A DNA stretch of 64,000 nucleotides from the NCBI GenBank assembly GCA_012656075.1, contig JAAKBF010000159.1, positions 682,001 to 746,000 of the forward strand, written 5' to 3'. Numbering within the stretch: position 1 is the stretch's first letter; the number at the start of each line of letters is the position of its first letter. Shown one piece after another: positions 22,681 to 34,161 of the stretch. The DNA is from Phytophthora hibernalis (lineage: Eukaryota > Oomycota > Peronosporomycetes > Peronosporales > Peronosporaceae). Position numbers and translations under genes: made by a program. The notes beneath the pieces are model-generated. The model searched no databases. It was not told the origin of the DNA and was given only the letters and a program-made list of their open reading frames with translations.

Positions 22681-23421
22681 ATGCGTCAGTCGGACTCGGC
22701 AGAACGAGTGAGCCTTGCTTCTCCCGAGACTCTTCTACACGAGGAAATGACCCAACGTCGGGCTGAGAACGCCGCCTTAGCTCGTCTGATTGGATTTGGG
22801 CTAACTCGGCCTCCTGAGCTTTCGAACCGCATCCACCGCCACGCCGTGCTTAATTCTCGAAGTACCGAGCAGATATTGGACGCGCTGCGTGACGATTACC
22901 AGCTCGCGGATCAATCGGCGGCGGTAGCCGAGCTTCAAGCCGATCTTCATGCTGCCAGCACCATGAATGCTGCTTTGACTCGTCGACTGGGCTCGGCTGC
23001 AGTATCGAAGGTTGAGTTGGAATCCCAGCTTAAAGTGGCCCAACAGGAGCGTGACGTCTGGAAAGCCGAGGCTTCCAAATCCACCTCTCTATTTGCGTCG
23101 CTTCGGAAAACGTTAGCTGAGTCGACCGATGCTCTTAATCAAGTGAAGCAGTCTCAACAAGCCGAAGTCGACTCGGCTTTTTCTCACGTGGCAAATTTCA
23201 GGCAACAAGTTATGGATCGCGATAAGCAGATCGAGTTTCTTCAGAAGGCTATCGCCGAGAAGGACGCAGCTTTCTCCATCCTCCAGGGATTTCCTCCAAA
23301 CATTTTCAACAGCTTCAAGAGTCGGCTCGAGCATTGTGTGATGGTAACACCCAACCTCTCCGCTTTGCTCGGACAGTCATCGCCGACCAGCGCGCTGTCA
23401 TCCTTCGTCAGAAGCGAGTGA
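22681..23421 (+). CDS. Coiled-coil protein, function unknown (retroelement-associated)
   Basis: A 246-codon frame opening with MRQSDSAERVSLASPE. From about residue 80 to 205 it is an Ala/Gln/Glu-rich heptad-like coiled coil (AVAELQADLHAAS, ELESQLKVAQQERDVWKAEA, RDKQIEFLQKAIAEKD). No enzyme motif is seen. It lies 3' of and antisense to element A pol, between the chromodomain end (26259) and the LTR-terminus match at 22260. Its DNA is full of the words CTCGG and CGAGT, as is the gag-pol on the other strand, which supports membership in the same element. Further + strand frames follow at once, so it may be the N-terminal part of a longer, now broken protein. Function not known. Confidence 0.55.
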   Translation: MRQSDSAERVSLASPETLLHEEMTQRRAENAALARLIGFGLTRPPELSNRIHRHAVLNSRSTEQILDALRDDYQLADQSAAVAELQADLHAASTMNAALTRRLGSAAVSKVELESQLKVAQQERDVWKAEASKSTSLFASLRKTLAESTDALNQVKQSQQAEVDSAFSHVANFRQQVMDRDKQIEFLQKAIAEKDAAFSILQGFPPNIFNSFKSRLEHCVMVTPNLSALLGQSSPTSALSSFVRSE

Positions 23422-23458
23422 TTCAGCGCCAAGGGATCATTCCACTGCATGACCACAC

Positions 23459-23934
23459 ATGGCTGCTGCTGCTGCTGGCGGGGTGGAAGCTCCGGGATTA
23501 GCTTCAGCTGACTTGCTCGTCAATGCTCGTCTTTGTCGGTTATTAGCCGAGAAGTTTCCGGAGATATCCGTCATTCCGGAAGGTGAGACTCGTACCCTCG
23601 ATGTAGTCTTACGCCCTCGCAATGTCGCTTCTTCCTTGGTTTCCCAAGCTTCTTGCGCGTCCTCCACGTCCGCGGGTGTTCTCACCCAGGTGGTCGACTG
23701 GCTGCTCCATCGTCGAGCTCCGATCGCGTCCGGACTCGTCGGACCAAGAGTATCGAGGCTCTTCGCCGAACTCCTCTGACCCGGTTGAAGTCCCATGAGC
23801 GGTTGCGGCGATATGCCAATCCCAAATCCCTTACGGCAGCTGGGTCTCGTAAGCGTAAAGTAGTCCCACCTCTTCAGCCATACTCTCGCCCGCTTCCAGG
23901 GAGGAAGGGTACGAGAGGGTTAATGCTCTGCTAG
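23459..23934 (+). pseudogene. Broken + strand frames, basic protein segment
   Basis: Two overlapping frames. One (23459-23779) opens with an Ala-rich stretch and contains ADLLVNARLCRLLAEKFPEI; the other (23653-23934) is strongly basic (RTRRTKSIEALRRTPLTRL, SRKRKVV). The switch near 23700 suggests one original frame with a one-base shift. It lies in line with the coiled-coil ORF before it and the Lys/His-rich ORF after it. No family recognised. Confidence 0.4.
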
Positions 23935-24151
23935 CGGGGCCCGACCCATTCCTAGCTGAGGTAATGGCGATGTCGGACACTGAAGCTCTCCATCCTTCGG
24001 CTCAAGTATCCAAGTCTCCGTCTCGGCTCCAATCTCAACTTCGAAGTCAACCTCCTAGTGTTGCCACTGGGTATTTTCGGAAGGTGATGATCTCTCGACC
24101 GTATTCGACGGGTATGATTCTCCAGTTCCGCCGAGCGTCACTTCGCTTTCC

Positions 24152-25461
24152 ATGGATAATGCAATGGAGCTGGAGGTTGATGTCCCTGATCAGCTCGCCG
24201 AGTCCCTACCAGCGCAGACTAGTCAGCAGGATCCTCTGGTTACTTTGTCTTCAACTTGTCCGGATGTTAGTGTCGAAAAGTCCACCTCGGTGCTTGATCT
24301 CGGCAAAGTTATTTCGACAGAGGTGGACTCGGCTGCTCAAGGAAAAATGAGGAGCTACTTGGCTGCTGGCCGTGTACCACCTGGCCCTCCCATTCTCGCT
24401 GAGCCAGCTAAGAAAACCAAGTCTGGTAAGAAGAAGCACAATCACAAGCATCGCCACAAGCATAAGTATAAGCGTAAACACCGCTCTCCATCAGCATCGT
24501 CTCATTCTTCGAAGCGTCGGCGACGACCCAGTTCTGACTCGGTGGATGTAATTTCCAAGGACGCTGCTGCGATCGCACCTCCCCACTCGGCTTCAGTTCA
24601 ACCACATCGTAAGAGCTCGATCTCTCGCTCCAAAGGTACGAAGTGGAGTTCGGTATCTACTTCCAAGAGTAAGAAGCGATCGGAGAATCAACCTGCTGGT
24701 TTTCTGCCGCCAGTCCTGTGTCTCCCAATGGGTCAGCTTCGAACTCGAGCTTCTCAAGCAGCATCTCGCGATTCTCGGGTGGCGCCGGGAATGACTCGAC
24801 TTCGAGAGCTACCCTTCTTCCATTTCGGCTCGGCTCGGTGCTGGTAGCAGATTCTGGAGGTGCAATCAGGTCAAGTTCCAACGGTGACGGTGGCAGGCCG
24901 AGCAACTGTTCCCCCTACATTCAGCATATTCGATCTCTCATGGATGTTTTTCATCCTCAGCATCCTTGTCAGCAGTTGCGTCGTATGCTCCCTGACGTTC
25001 CCATTTTCGACTCTCCTGCGGTTCTTTTGAAAGCTCGAGAGCGTGATGCTTCCAAATCTCCTCCGAGGACTCTCATGGAAATGATAGCGGATTGGTGGAC
25101 TAAGATCCGTGGTGACACATTAGATCGCCCAACTAGGTTTCCTGACTCGGCGAGCCCGTACAGTCGATGTTACGTGGCCATGTGGAAACGGACTCACTGG
25201 CTCGTCGAGTCGAGTGTACTTATGGGATTTCACCCTGACTTCGCTCGATTTGCGTCGGTGGACGAAACCGTGGAGGCGTTCGACTTGTGGAATCAGTATA
25301 AACTCGCACGTAAGCGTCGTGGTGATGCTTTGCGCATGCTGAATTCGTCGATTTTGGATGAGCTCTACTCGGCTGCGACTGCCACTCGCGATGGTAACCC
25401 GGCTCCTCGGGTCGATGCCGAGCTTTTTTTGAACCCTCGGTGCCTCTTTACTCGATGGTAA
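24152..25461 (+). pseudogene. Lys/His-rich nuclear-type protein with C-terminal globular region, frameshifted
   Basis: Frame 24152-24847 starts MDNAMELEVDVPDQL and carries a striking basic tract near residues 90-115 (KKKHNHKHRHKHKYKRKHR) followed by a Ser/Arg-rich stretch, like a nuclear localisation region. A one-base shift near 24715 moves the sense frame to 24718-25461, which continues Ser-rich, then becomes globular: CQQLRRMLPDVPIFDSP, WWTKIRGDTLDRPTRFP, YVAMWKRTHWLVESSVLMGF, FDLWNQYKLARKRRGDALRM, AELFLNPRCLF. I do not recognise this domain. Its final 100 residues resemble in spacing the 3' part of the frames in the 1.8-kb repeats. Not RXLR or Crinkler-like: no signal peptide and no such motif. 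Confidence 0.5.
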
Positions 25462-26012
25462 ACTTGCCTTGGATAGCAGATTCAGAGGATTGGGTCTTAT
25501 AAGCCCGGCAAGTTGATCTCAGTGAGTCCTGGCGCGCATGGTGGTTAACCGACCCGGCTAGTCACTACTTCAATACGTGCTTCTGATTTCGCAATGTGGA
25601 TTTCTTGGTATTTTGTCCTGCTGGTGTGGACCCCAGTGTGATTGAAAACTCGGTAGAAGACAATGTGGATCTTAACAAGCCTGTGCCGAGTCGTCTCCCT
25701 ATCAATGCCCCTCTACGTGAAAATCGTGCCGGAATCGACATCTTTTCTGGCCAAGACGAGGGCGAACTCAGCGTGACTTTGGACTCTGATGTTCCTGGTT
25801 CTCGATCTCCGGTGGACTCTCTTGGCTCACTCAATTTGCGCGGTGCTTCGCCTTCCACTTCCATCTTTGGCCGTGATTTTCCGGATCGCCAAGCTGACTC
25901 AGCTTCGGTTCGGGCATGGACATCTTGGCTCATGCTGCTATGGCGTCGCAGGAAAACTCGCCGAGATCTTCTTCTCAGGTTATCGGTTGTTGTTGCTGCC
26001 AGCTCGGCGTGA
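25440..26012 (+). pseudogene. Continuation of the + strand unknown protein
   Basis: After 25440 a third frame reads MVNLPWIADSEDWVL, a stop at about 25498, then DLSESWRAWWLTDPASHYF. From 25596 a frame of 138 codons continues (MDFLVFCPAGVDPSV, then acidic/Ser-rich, then SVRAWTSWLML). These look like the degraded 3' end of the same accessory protein. Family unknown. Confidence 0.4.
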
Positions 26013-26040
26013 TTTTCCACCTCGGTTCTAGTGCTCCATT

Positions 26041-26240
26041 ACGTAATCAAATTTAGATGCAATCTTGACGCAGTAGCTTTGTAACTCGGCTCGGCGTGCT
26101 GTCTTCACCGATCCGTCACAATTTTGGAACAGTAACTTTTCCACTTGGCTCGGCCTGTTCTTTTCACCGAGCTGTCTCGTTTCTAGAAACAGTAGCTTTT
26201 GAACTCAAGTCGGCCTGTTCTCTTCACCGAGTCGAGTTTT
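26041..26240. repeat. Three ~60-bp tandem repeats after element A pol
   Basis: Repeat starts at 26072, 26131 and 26191, each beginning AGTA(G/A)CTTT and containing TCGGC(G/C)TG and TTCACCGA. They lie directly 3' of the pol stop (26259, minus sense), where a 3' untranslated region or polypurine-tract region would be, and between the two convergent coding blocks. Confidence 0.8.
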
Positions 26241-26258
26241 TCATGTGATTGTAGTACT

Positions 26259-26478
26259 TTAGTCTTCGTCGGCTATTTGCACCATTTGCAGACGGTTTTC
26301 GCGTTTCTTCTGTTGCAAATAATCGAACAGCAACCCGCCACATGACAAGTTGGATAATGGTTCCCAGCTCGGTTCCTTATGACCAACCCACTTCACTTTG
26401 AATTTTCGTTGATCTCTGGCGGTGCTTGTTGATAACGGTAGCTCATCGTTGAGTATCGTCTCGACCTCATAGCTGTTG
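26259..26478 (-). pseudogene. Element A chromodomain
   Basis: Minus strand 26478 to the TAA at 26261-26259. It opens YEVETILNDE and continues FKVKWVGHKEPSWEPLSNL and LLFDYLQQKKREN, the standard chromodomain order (YxVExIL, then KVxWxGxxxxxxSWEPxxNL, then a C-terminal helix). It is in frame with the preceding integrase tail but split from it by a TAG just after EDSWEPD (26486-26484). In chromoviruses this domain steers integration to particular chromatin; that role here is by family only. Confidence 0.85.
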
Positions 26479-26483
26479 GCTTC

Positions 26484-27732
26484 CTAGTCGGGTTCCCAAC
26501 TGTCTTCCGGGAGGAGTTCTTCATCAAAATCTAGCCGCTCGGACTCATCGATATCACGTATTAGTCGAGTTGTAGGTCTGTTTCCGTGTTCTGCTATTGT
26601 TTTTAGTCGAGACACGTGGACTACTGGATAAAACCGATACCCACTTTTGTCCGGCAGTTCTAATTCGTAAGCAATTTCCTCCACTTTCTTTTCACTCGAA
26701 ATGGTCCATGCCACCAGTGGGCTAGTTTTTGTCAATCCTGGTTTTACTCGTTACATAAGCAACCATACTTGATCACCCTTCTTGAACAGAGATTTCCGTG
26801 GCTCGGATGTTGGAACTGAGGCATTTCCTAGCCCGTTGACATCAGTCGTTCGGTTCGGAATGGCTTGCTGCTCGACTCGGATAAGTTCCGCATTGTGTTC
26901 TTTGGCCCTACGCGCCTTTTCTTTCACCGGGTACTCAGCTGCTAGTCTCGATGCCACTTCCCGCTGGCGGTTGGCTTCTCTTCGCCATTCTACTGCTTCC
27001 GCCGAGTTGGAAGAGGTGTGCCTTGCTTGCATAACAGATTCGGTCATAGCTTTGAGTGTGGATTTCGCGTCCCACCCATGTACTAAGTAAAACGGAGCTT
27101 CCCGCCGAGTTGAGTCCCTCGAGTTGTTGATTGCGTGAACCAATTTCTCAGCTATATCGTCCCAATCTGCCTGAAGAGGGCCCTCCACATATACTCGCAC
27201 TGTCTGGATCATGGTTTTTACTGACCTTTATTGTTTACCATTTGCTTGTGGTCTGTAGTTCAGTGTTTTTCTTGATCTCGACTGCATCATCTCGGAAAAC
27301 TTCTGAAACACTCACTCATAAATCGAGGGTCTCGATCATGTCGTATTAGAGTGTGTGCCCCAAATCTCCTGAAGACACATTCCTCAAAGACTTTGGCCAC
27401 TTCCAAGGCTCCCGTAGCACTCATTGCTTGAGCAATAACGAATCCCGTGAAGTGATCTTGGAACAATAATAGTGCAGTGTTTCCCCGTAGAGTTCGTGGA
27501 AGCGGTATTACGAAATCCATAGACACCACATGAAATGGCCGATCGGAAATCACGTTACCCGGCGAGTAGCCTCTGAGGTGTGGTTTACTCTTGTCGTGTT
27601 GCAATCTTCACATGACTGCACATGTTTGACCACGTCGGCATACAATCCAACCCAATGATAGTCGGCTCTGACTCGGTGGAAGGTTCGTACAATGCCTTGG
27701 TGGCCGCCCTCCACAGATCTGTAAGGTCTCAT
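26484..27732 (-). pseudogene. Element A integrase
   Basis: In order: a zinc-binding H2C2 region (GGHQGIVRTFHR, CEDCN) at about 27630-27720; catalytic core with the first Asp in HVVSMDFVIPLP and the second in RHDRDPRF (27287-27604); an SH3-like C-terminal region ending YRFYPVVHVSRLK (26484-26735). The third catalytic residue should lie in NGKQxRSVKTM; its codon is TAA at 27230-27228. Frames shift between the core and the C-terminal half. Not functional as read. Confidence 0.88.
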
Positions 27733-28495
27733 CGATCATGGTTGTCGGGATTACCAGTCTCAAACATAGTCCTGGTTCGCCGAGTTCCTTCTGCCGTTTA
27801 TTCCGATCTTGCTTATAGAGTAGGCCATCATCGCTGAGCACAAACTCGTCGGCCATTTTGCCTGCGTCATGGACTCGTCGGTAGCTGAGTGTCGTTACAC
27901 CTCCTCTCAAGTAAGCTTTAAGATCCGACCACCGTTGTTCCTTGTCTTGAGCTTGTGATATTCGTCGTCGTCGCTCTATTTGAATCACCACTGGATCTAC
28001 GTCCTGTGCATCTGAAGCTCGTGGCTCGCCGAGTTCGACCAATTTCTGGTCCTCACTGAGTGGGAGTTCACCGGGTTCGACTGGGCTTCTGCCAGTGATT
28101 CGTGGTGCCGGTTGTCGGTGTTCTATCTCGAACTCATCGTTCACGTCTCCCGTGCTCCTATTTTCTCCAAGTGTTCGTTCAGCTGAGCTTTCTTCATTTT
28201 CTTCTCTAAAATGAACTCGGCGGCTGTGGCTACGTGTTATTGCTGTGATTTCGGACACTTCCGTGATCAAATAGAGGGCTTCTGGTATCCGGTTCAGCGT
28301 TTTCAGGTCCAACTTCCGTTCGCTACTTAGAATCACCCGCCCTGCGTTTGTTTCTAGGGCTTCCGTAGCAATTGAGTCAGCAGCCGAGTTGTAACACCGA
28401 AGTGTATGTAAATACCGCACGGAGTTCAGTTGTTTCGTCAAGGATCTGTGGCGAGCTAGTTCCACTTGCAGAGTTTTCTTCTTACAGGCCACCAC
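27733..28495 (-). pseudogene. Element A RNase H-integrase linker
   Basis: Minus frame with TKQLNSVRYLHTLRCYNSA and DSIATEALE, then acidic and Ser/Thr-rich stretches, then VLSDDGLLYKQDRNKRQ leading to the integrase zinc domain. This layout between RNase H and integrase is usual for Ty3/Gypsy polyproteins. Open here for nearly 300 codons, making it the best preserved part of the element. Confidence 0.75.
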
Positions 28496-28791
28496 CCCAT
28501 GGATTGCTGGATCGCGAGCCGAGAGTCGCCTACTACCACCAAGTCTGTTATTCCTCGCTCAATTGCCGATGTCACCCCATTGTTCATTCCAGTGTACTCG
28601 GCTAAATTGGCAGTAGTCGACGGTATGTAAGCGATCCCAGCGATTTCAATGCCCCATGTTGGAAGACGCCACAATATCCACGCACAGCTGCCATATCCTC
28701 CGTTTTTCTCCGTTTTAGCAGACCCATCGAAGGATAATACGTGCCCCACAAAGTCACTCGGCAGGTTGGCATATAAAAGTTCTGGATCCAT
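28456..28791 (-). pseudogene. Element A RNase H
   Basis: Shows the three acidic positions of RNase H in order: FDGSA, NLAEYTGM and VVGDSRL, within a frame from MDPELLYANLPSDF to WWPVRRKLCKWN. It degrades the RNA strand during reverse transcription. Upstream RT and downstream integrase frames are separated by shifts. Confidence 0.85.
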
Positions 28792-28832
28792 TCTCAGGAC
28801 CGCTGAGCCCTGGGAAGGTGGTGCAATATGCT

Positions 28833-30566
28833 TCAGCGACTCGTTGAGTCCAACGTAATGGATGCTTGTAGCAGTTGTACGAAATTGACGTCTTTTTCAT
28901 GGACTCGTCGTATCTTTAGGTGATGTGGTGATAATAGTACCGCGAAGCTGACAGATCGACCATAAAACGACTTCGACTGGAACACCCTCTCCATTGTCGA
29001 AAAACGCGTGTATACATGCAGCGTTTTTGTCGCAAGAAGAGTATAGCAGACCTTCAAGAGTTGAAGCAGTGCCAACACCTCCTTCTCGGCTAAGTGATAA
29101 CTCACCTCATTTTCCTTCATTACTCGACCACAGAACCGGACGGGGTGAAGGTTCTTCTCGTGCATTTGCATAAGAGTTCCACTCATGGCCCATTCATTGG
29201 CGAATAGCATGATGTGTATATCTTATACAATAGTAGTTCAGTGCGCCGAGGAAGGATTGCATTCCTTTTTTTGAGTTCGGGAACGGAATCGCGGCTATAG
29301 CAGCAGTTTTCGCATCTGCTCGGATTCCACTCGGCGTGATCTCGTGAGAAAGGAAATCAACCTATGGCTGCACGAAAATGCTCTTCGTGAAACTTATACT
29401 TATCCTGCACTGCGAAAATCGTGTGAGCAATTTATCCAGAAGGTCAAGGCACTCGTCGAACGTCTGCCCTCCGAAACAAATGTCGTCGACAAACGATCGT
29501 CGCTCGAATATTGGGGTCAAGGTAGACTCGTCGGGTTCACCATTCATAAACATGCCCCTTCGGGGCCGTTAACTAGATCCTGCACAGCGTCGGATTCGGC
29601 CATTGCTCGGCAATCAGCCTCGAATTTCTTTTGAGCACCTGGCAACAGCTCCAAAGAGGCAGGGTCAAGCTGTCGCTGAACTGGTGTCTCTTCCTCAGCT
29701 CGGCGAACTCAGCCCTTCACCGCTTTGGTTGAACATAGCCCCAAAGCGCGTTATCAATTAGCCTCTGGTATATCATCGGGGCATTTTTAATCCAAAAGGA
29801 TTACGAATCCATTCGAAATGGCCCAGTGTACATACAAAAGCTGAGATCTGCCGAGCTCGCCTAGTCATCATTACCGCCCAAAATCCGCTGGCAGCATCCA
29901 GCGAGCAGAACCACAAGTAGCCTTCTAGTTCAGTCAATAGATCATCTACCAGTGGCATAGCGTATTCCAGCGCTTTAGTGACGGCATTGACCATCTTGTC
30001 GTCAATGCACAATCTAATGTCCACTCCGTTTTTCTTCAGTACGATGACGATGGGCGAAGCCCACAGGCTATTGGAGAACTCTACCAGCTTGGCTTTAAGA
30101 AGCGCTTTCAGTAATTCATACAGCTTTGTCAGATGGCGCAAAGGCACTCGACGAGCTCGCTGTTTAATCGGTTCTGTGCCTTGCACATCAATATTGCACA
30201 CTACCCCATAAGCTGGTGGTGGTAATGCGCTCCCGCTAGAAATCATTATCTTCTCATGACGCTTCAACATTTTCACTAGCCGAGCTGACTGTTCTGATGA
30301 ATGAGTATCACTCAACACGTTCGCCGCTGTGTTGTCGAGCTCGTTTGTCACTGCTTCTGCCAGGTCTGATAGAAACGCCAATTCATGAGCATAATCTTCC
30401 AAATGAGTGACATTAGCCGAGTGATCGAACTCAGCCTTTTTGCTGCAGCATCTATCCGCGTCATCTGTCGCCTGCGGGTGTAAAAGATTTTCTTCGTCAA
30501 CATCTTCTTCTCGAGCCGCTGCCACGAACCTCCTACGCAGATCCTCCACTGCGTCGTCTGCATCAT
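28833..30566 (-). pseudogene. Element A reverse transcriptase
   Basis: The N-terminal part (29773-30549) reads through a pre-RT linker (YAHELAFLSDLAEAV, LVKMLKRHEKIMISSG) into the palm and fingers (VPLRHLTKLYELLKALL, VEFSNSLWASPIVIVLKK, LRLCIDD-like, FCSLDAASGFWAV). The catalytic YxDD equivalent is FVDD at about 29493-29482 in a short separate frame. The thumb/connection part (28833-29210) includes FCGRVMKENEVSYHLAEKE. At least three frame breaks. Confidence 0.88.
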
Positions 30567-30586
30567 TTGCTCATCTTACGCCCAGT

Positions 30587-31712
30587 TTACCTCCACCAGG
30601 GTCCTGGAAGGACGTCTGTTGAGTCAACTATATCGGGTTCAGTAACGTTACCAATAACTCTGGATATGGCTTCTAGACCACCGACGTTTGGGTCAGTTGT
30701 GGACGCTACTGCTCCCAATATTGCTTCGCTGGTGGCTGGCCATTCACCTGCTGAGTCTGCTCTTGTCCTCTGCAATTCGTCGCCGCTGTCATCGGATTCT
30801 AGCTCGGACTCAGGTGGTTGTCGATATATCCATTCGTCATACAGATTTTGTTCCTTATGAAGTAGTTTCTTATCGATCGCGGACTCGTACGCGTGTACTT
30901 GCCAATCTCGGTATTTCGCCGAGTTTAATCGTGCGTAACCCTCCGGTGGTAGAACTCCATGAGGCAACCAAGTGACAACTGGGAAATGAGCTGGGCACCA
31001 GATCAGTGAAGTTCCCATGTTAGTCAGTAATACTCGTAGAATTTTCCCTTTCCTATTCCAGACCACAGTAGGTATCCAATCTTTAGTTCGACGTATCCAG
31101 AATTCATGTGTTGTCGAGCTTGGTCTCAGTCTCTTCAGGCGGAACTCGGCTGTCAGTCGGCTTTGCATGCATACAGACTCGACCGGTCCACCGACCCGGT
31201 GGCGTCTGTATTCTTGGTCGTCACTTGTATTCGACGATTTGATAAGAGGTATTACGACCTCGTCTGGTAGCTTGACAGTCGAGTTGTACAAGTCCAACCT
31301 TATCCCTGCTGGTATCATGAAGTCGGTCCCGAGTATCAAGTCCACTCCGGCATGATGTGGCATCACCCAAACTTCAAATTCGTAGACCATTTCCCACCCG
31401 AGGGTGACTTTCCGTATCGCTCGTGAGGTTGTGAAAACTTTGGTTTTCCCGATACCTTGTATATCAATTTGCTTATCTTACCTCGTCAACTGCTTCAATC
31501 GCAGTTTCCTAGCGAATCCTTCGCTAATGGCAGATACATTTGCCCCCGTATCCAGCAGAATTTCCGTCCGCTGATCGTTAACCGCTCCCATAACGAGAGC
31601 CCTCATCCGAACTCGGCGATTAAACTTCTGCGTTGACCACCCCCCAAGCGTTCTCCAGAGTGGAGATGCACTATTGTCTGCTGGTCATGCGTAATGTCTG
31701 GTCGTAGAGCCG
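30587..31712 (-). pseudogene. Element A protease and C-terminal extension
   Basis: The retropepsin active-site motif LLDTGANVSAI lies at about 31530-31565. A stop follows LKQLTR; the frame then resumes at IDIQGIGKTKV and continues HHAGVDLILGTDFMIPAG (the flap/C-terminal GxDxILGxD region) at about 31310-31370. A further ~240 residues (WCPAHFPVVTWLPHG, LNSAKYRDWQVHAYES) are conserved in element B at 62455-62796, so they are a true part of this family's polyprotein. Function of the extension unknown. Confidence 0.85.
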
Positions 31713-34073
31713 CTACTTCACTCGCGTTAACTCGGCTATCTTCATTCGATTCGCCGAGTTGACATTCAATACCGTCGTTTTGTTCATGTTCGTTACCCCC
31801 TCCTCCAGGTCCGCGGGCCGTGACGCCGTACCAATAAAAGCAAACACGAAGTTCGCTTCTACTGCTGGTTCGGCCAACTGTAACAGCCCGGTTTCGTCCA
31901 ACCCAATTAGTGTTGGCGGGCCGTCGAGTTTAAATCACCCGGCGCATAGAGGTCCTGGAGGTCATCATGTACCTTTGACTTATCCACATTGGTCTTGATA
32001 AAGGAGGCCATCTTCTCGTATCGACGAAATAACTCACATTGGCCAACCTCATGGACTTGCTTGCAGAACTTGCATCGACGGCGGCAGAAATGCGCTGCCT
32101 CCACAGGCTCCGCATGGCCCATAAATCGGTCGCTCACGAGACCCATCTCGTCGCCCCTTGGTTCCTCGGCGGTCAGCTGTGTGCGGAGTCTTCTCAGCTG
32201 AGTTTGGCTGGGGCTTAGCCGAGCTGCCACGATCGTATGTACCTCGACTCTGGTCACTTGTAAATCCAGCATCGATGTAGTCTGATTCGTTTCCCGAATC
32301 TGAGTTGTCACCAGCGAGGCTGTAATCGCTTCCAAATTCACCATCGTCGCTGCTCGCAGCTTCCGTCGAGGTTACTCGGCGATCACGCTCATCGTCTCGT
32401 CGACTTTTTCGGTTCTCGCGATTGTGGTCACGTCGATCGTCGCGTCTCAGTTCCGATCGTCGAGCTGAATCACCTCGTCTGTCATCTCGACTTCGTAGTG
32501 ATTCCAGGCGGTCCCTCTGCTTCTTGCGCTTCTCCCCAGAATGTGTTGGTTGATGATCTTCTCAACTTTCTTCACGTCCGTCATCTGTAGAGGGTAGAGT
32601 AGATCCATCACCTCGTCGTCTCCACATTCAGTCATGGTCAGCTGCTTCAGCACCTCCGGCTTGGTACTGGATCTTGACCGTCCTGGCATACCCATTCAGT
32701 CGGATGAGGAAATCGCAGATGGGTTCGTTACTCTTTCGTTTGGCTGAATAGTAACGCGTTCGAGCCGACTGATCAAACTGCGAGCAATAGTAGTCCAAGA
32801 AGGCGTCGCTCAGCAGATTCCATCTTAGCTGGGTCTTCTTAGGTAGTTGGCGATACCAACTCTTCGCTTCTACCCAAGCAAAGGGAGAATGGCTCGCACC
32901 ACGTATCAGGTAGCGTTCGCGTTCCTTTCATTTCGTATATGAAGCGTTTGAGCCACTGGAGTGATTCATCCGCTCGGTATCGCTTCCCTTCGAACTCTGC
33001 AATCTTGTCCAGCGAGGCGTGAGATCGCACTTCTAGGAACTGTGAGCGCCCACTAGTCACTCGGTCGCAGCTTAGATCCTTGATCGTTCGTTTAATGGAC
33101 TCTTCCGAATCATCTTCATCCATGTCCTCGTCACTGCTGATTTCCTTGACCTACCAGCTCGGCGACTTCCCCATAGTACTCGTCTGGGGCTTTTCGTGCT
33201 CTCGGAGACTGCATAACCGAGTCCTTAAAGTAAGGAGTCTCGGCGGTTTTCCGCTGGGTTGCTCGTTTGGTCTCCGGGGTCTTTGGCAGTGGTATATTGC
33301 TCGGGTTTTCTTGTACGGTCACAACTTTGGCTGGAGCATACGGCTCCGGGCGCTTGGCGTTCGACTCGAGTGACAACCCGAACCTAAGCCTCAGCTGCCG
33401 TTTCCAATAGAACAGCTCAGTTGCTGCATGAGGTAGCGACCATTTCTTCAGCACGGAGTCGCCTGGTAGGCTGTCGCATCGATACCCCATCGCTTTCAAT
33501 AGCTTGGAGGCGACTTGCTCAACGCTTATGCATTTCACTTCGTCAGCGAGGTCTGGTCCCAGCTCAGCCCACTCGGTTTGCCGCTCAGTTTCCGGTGAAA
33601 ACAGCGGTACCCAATCGCTTCGGACCTTCATAGCTTCTCCAATTTGGCCCAGGAGCTTGTTCGCACTTGGTGTACGGCGTTAAAGTATGCCTCGGAATCC
33701 GGGGCGGACGATCCCCACGCACGACATCTTGAACTTCATCATCCGCTTCTTCTTCGAGTTCCGCCACCACGTTTCGTTCCATCAGCCGCGGGTGACTCAC
33801 GCGCCCCACTTACAGGGTCAACTCCTCCAACTCGCCGAGTGCATCTGGGTTGAATTCCTCAACAGACTCGGCTTTCTCTTCCTTCTCTTCGCTTCCTTGG
33901 TCTTGGGCGTCCTCCTCGAACTGGATGTTTCGATCGACACTCTCCATCGCATCCATGGCTGCTGCGGCAGCCGAGTTTGCCGACTCCACCGAATCCGCTG
34001 AGTTACTCCCACGAGGATATCCCTTGGCTGTCGCCGGGCTGTAGTTACTCGGCGCATTCGTTCCCTTGACCAT
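31713..34073 (-). pseudogene. Element A gag
   Basis: Starts at ATG 34073 (MVKGTNAPSNYSPATAKG) shortly after the primer-binding site. An acidic N-terminus (EEDAQDQGSEEKEEK) is followed by ISVEQVASKLLKAMGY and WKRQLRLRFGLSLE, then KIAEFEGKRYRADESLQWL and CEPFSLCLGRSEE (capsid-like), then a zinc knuckle of the form C-x2-C-x3-H-x4-C in RRRCKFCKQVHEVGQCE at about 32040-32090. The knuckle spacing is one residue shorter than the usual CCHC. Broken into at least six frames. Element B has the same layout from 59369. Confidence 0.85.
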
Positions 34074-34140
34074 TTTCTCCTCTTCTCTTCGTTTGCGTGA
34101 AACTTGGTTTTCTGGTACCTACAAAACAAGCGCATTCCTG

Positions 34141-34159
34141 ATCCCGGGTCGCGGCACCA
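34141..34159 (-). other. Element A primer-binding site
   Basis: Minus-strand TGGTGCCGCGACCCGGGAT, two bases after the LTR end ...CCACA. It begins TGG, complementary to a tRNA ending CCA, and the matching tRNA 3' end would read ATCCCGGGTCGCGGCACCA. It does not match the initiator tRNA of this window. Identical to the site in element B. Confidence 0.85.
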
Positions 34160-34161
34160 GT

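Noticed and set aside
22681..26012. RXLR, Crinkler or other effector gene
   Set aside because: No signal peptide, RXLR-dEER or LFLAK motif was found in these ORFs or elsewhere in the host gene island.
34141..34159. Element A priming by the initiator tRNA of the array
   Set aside because: The primer-binding site does not match the 3' end of the initiator tRNA (which would need TGGTAGCACTT).
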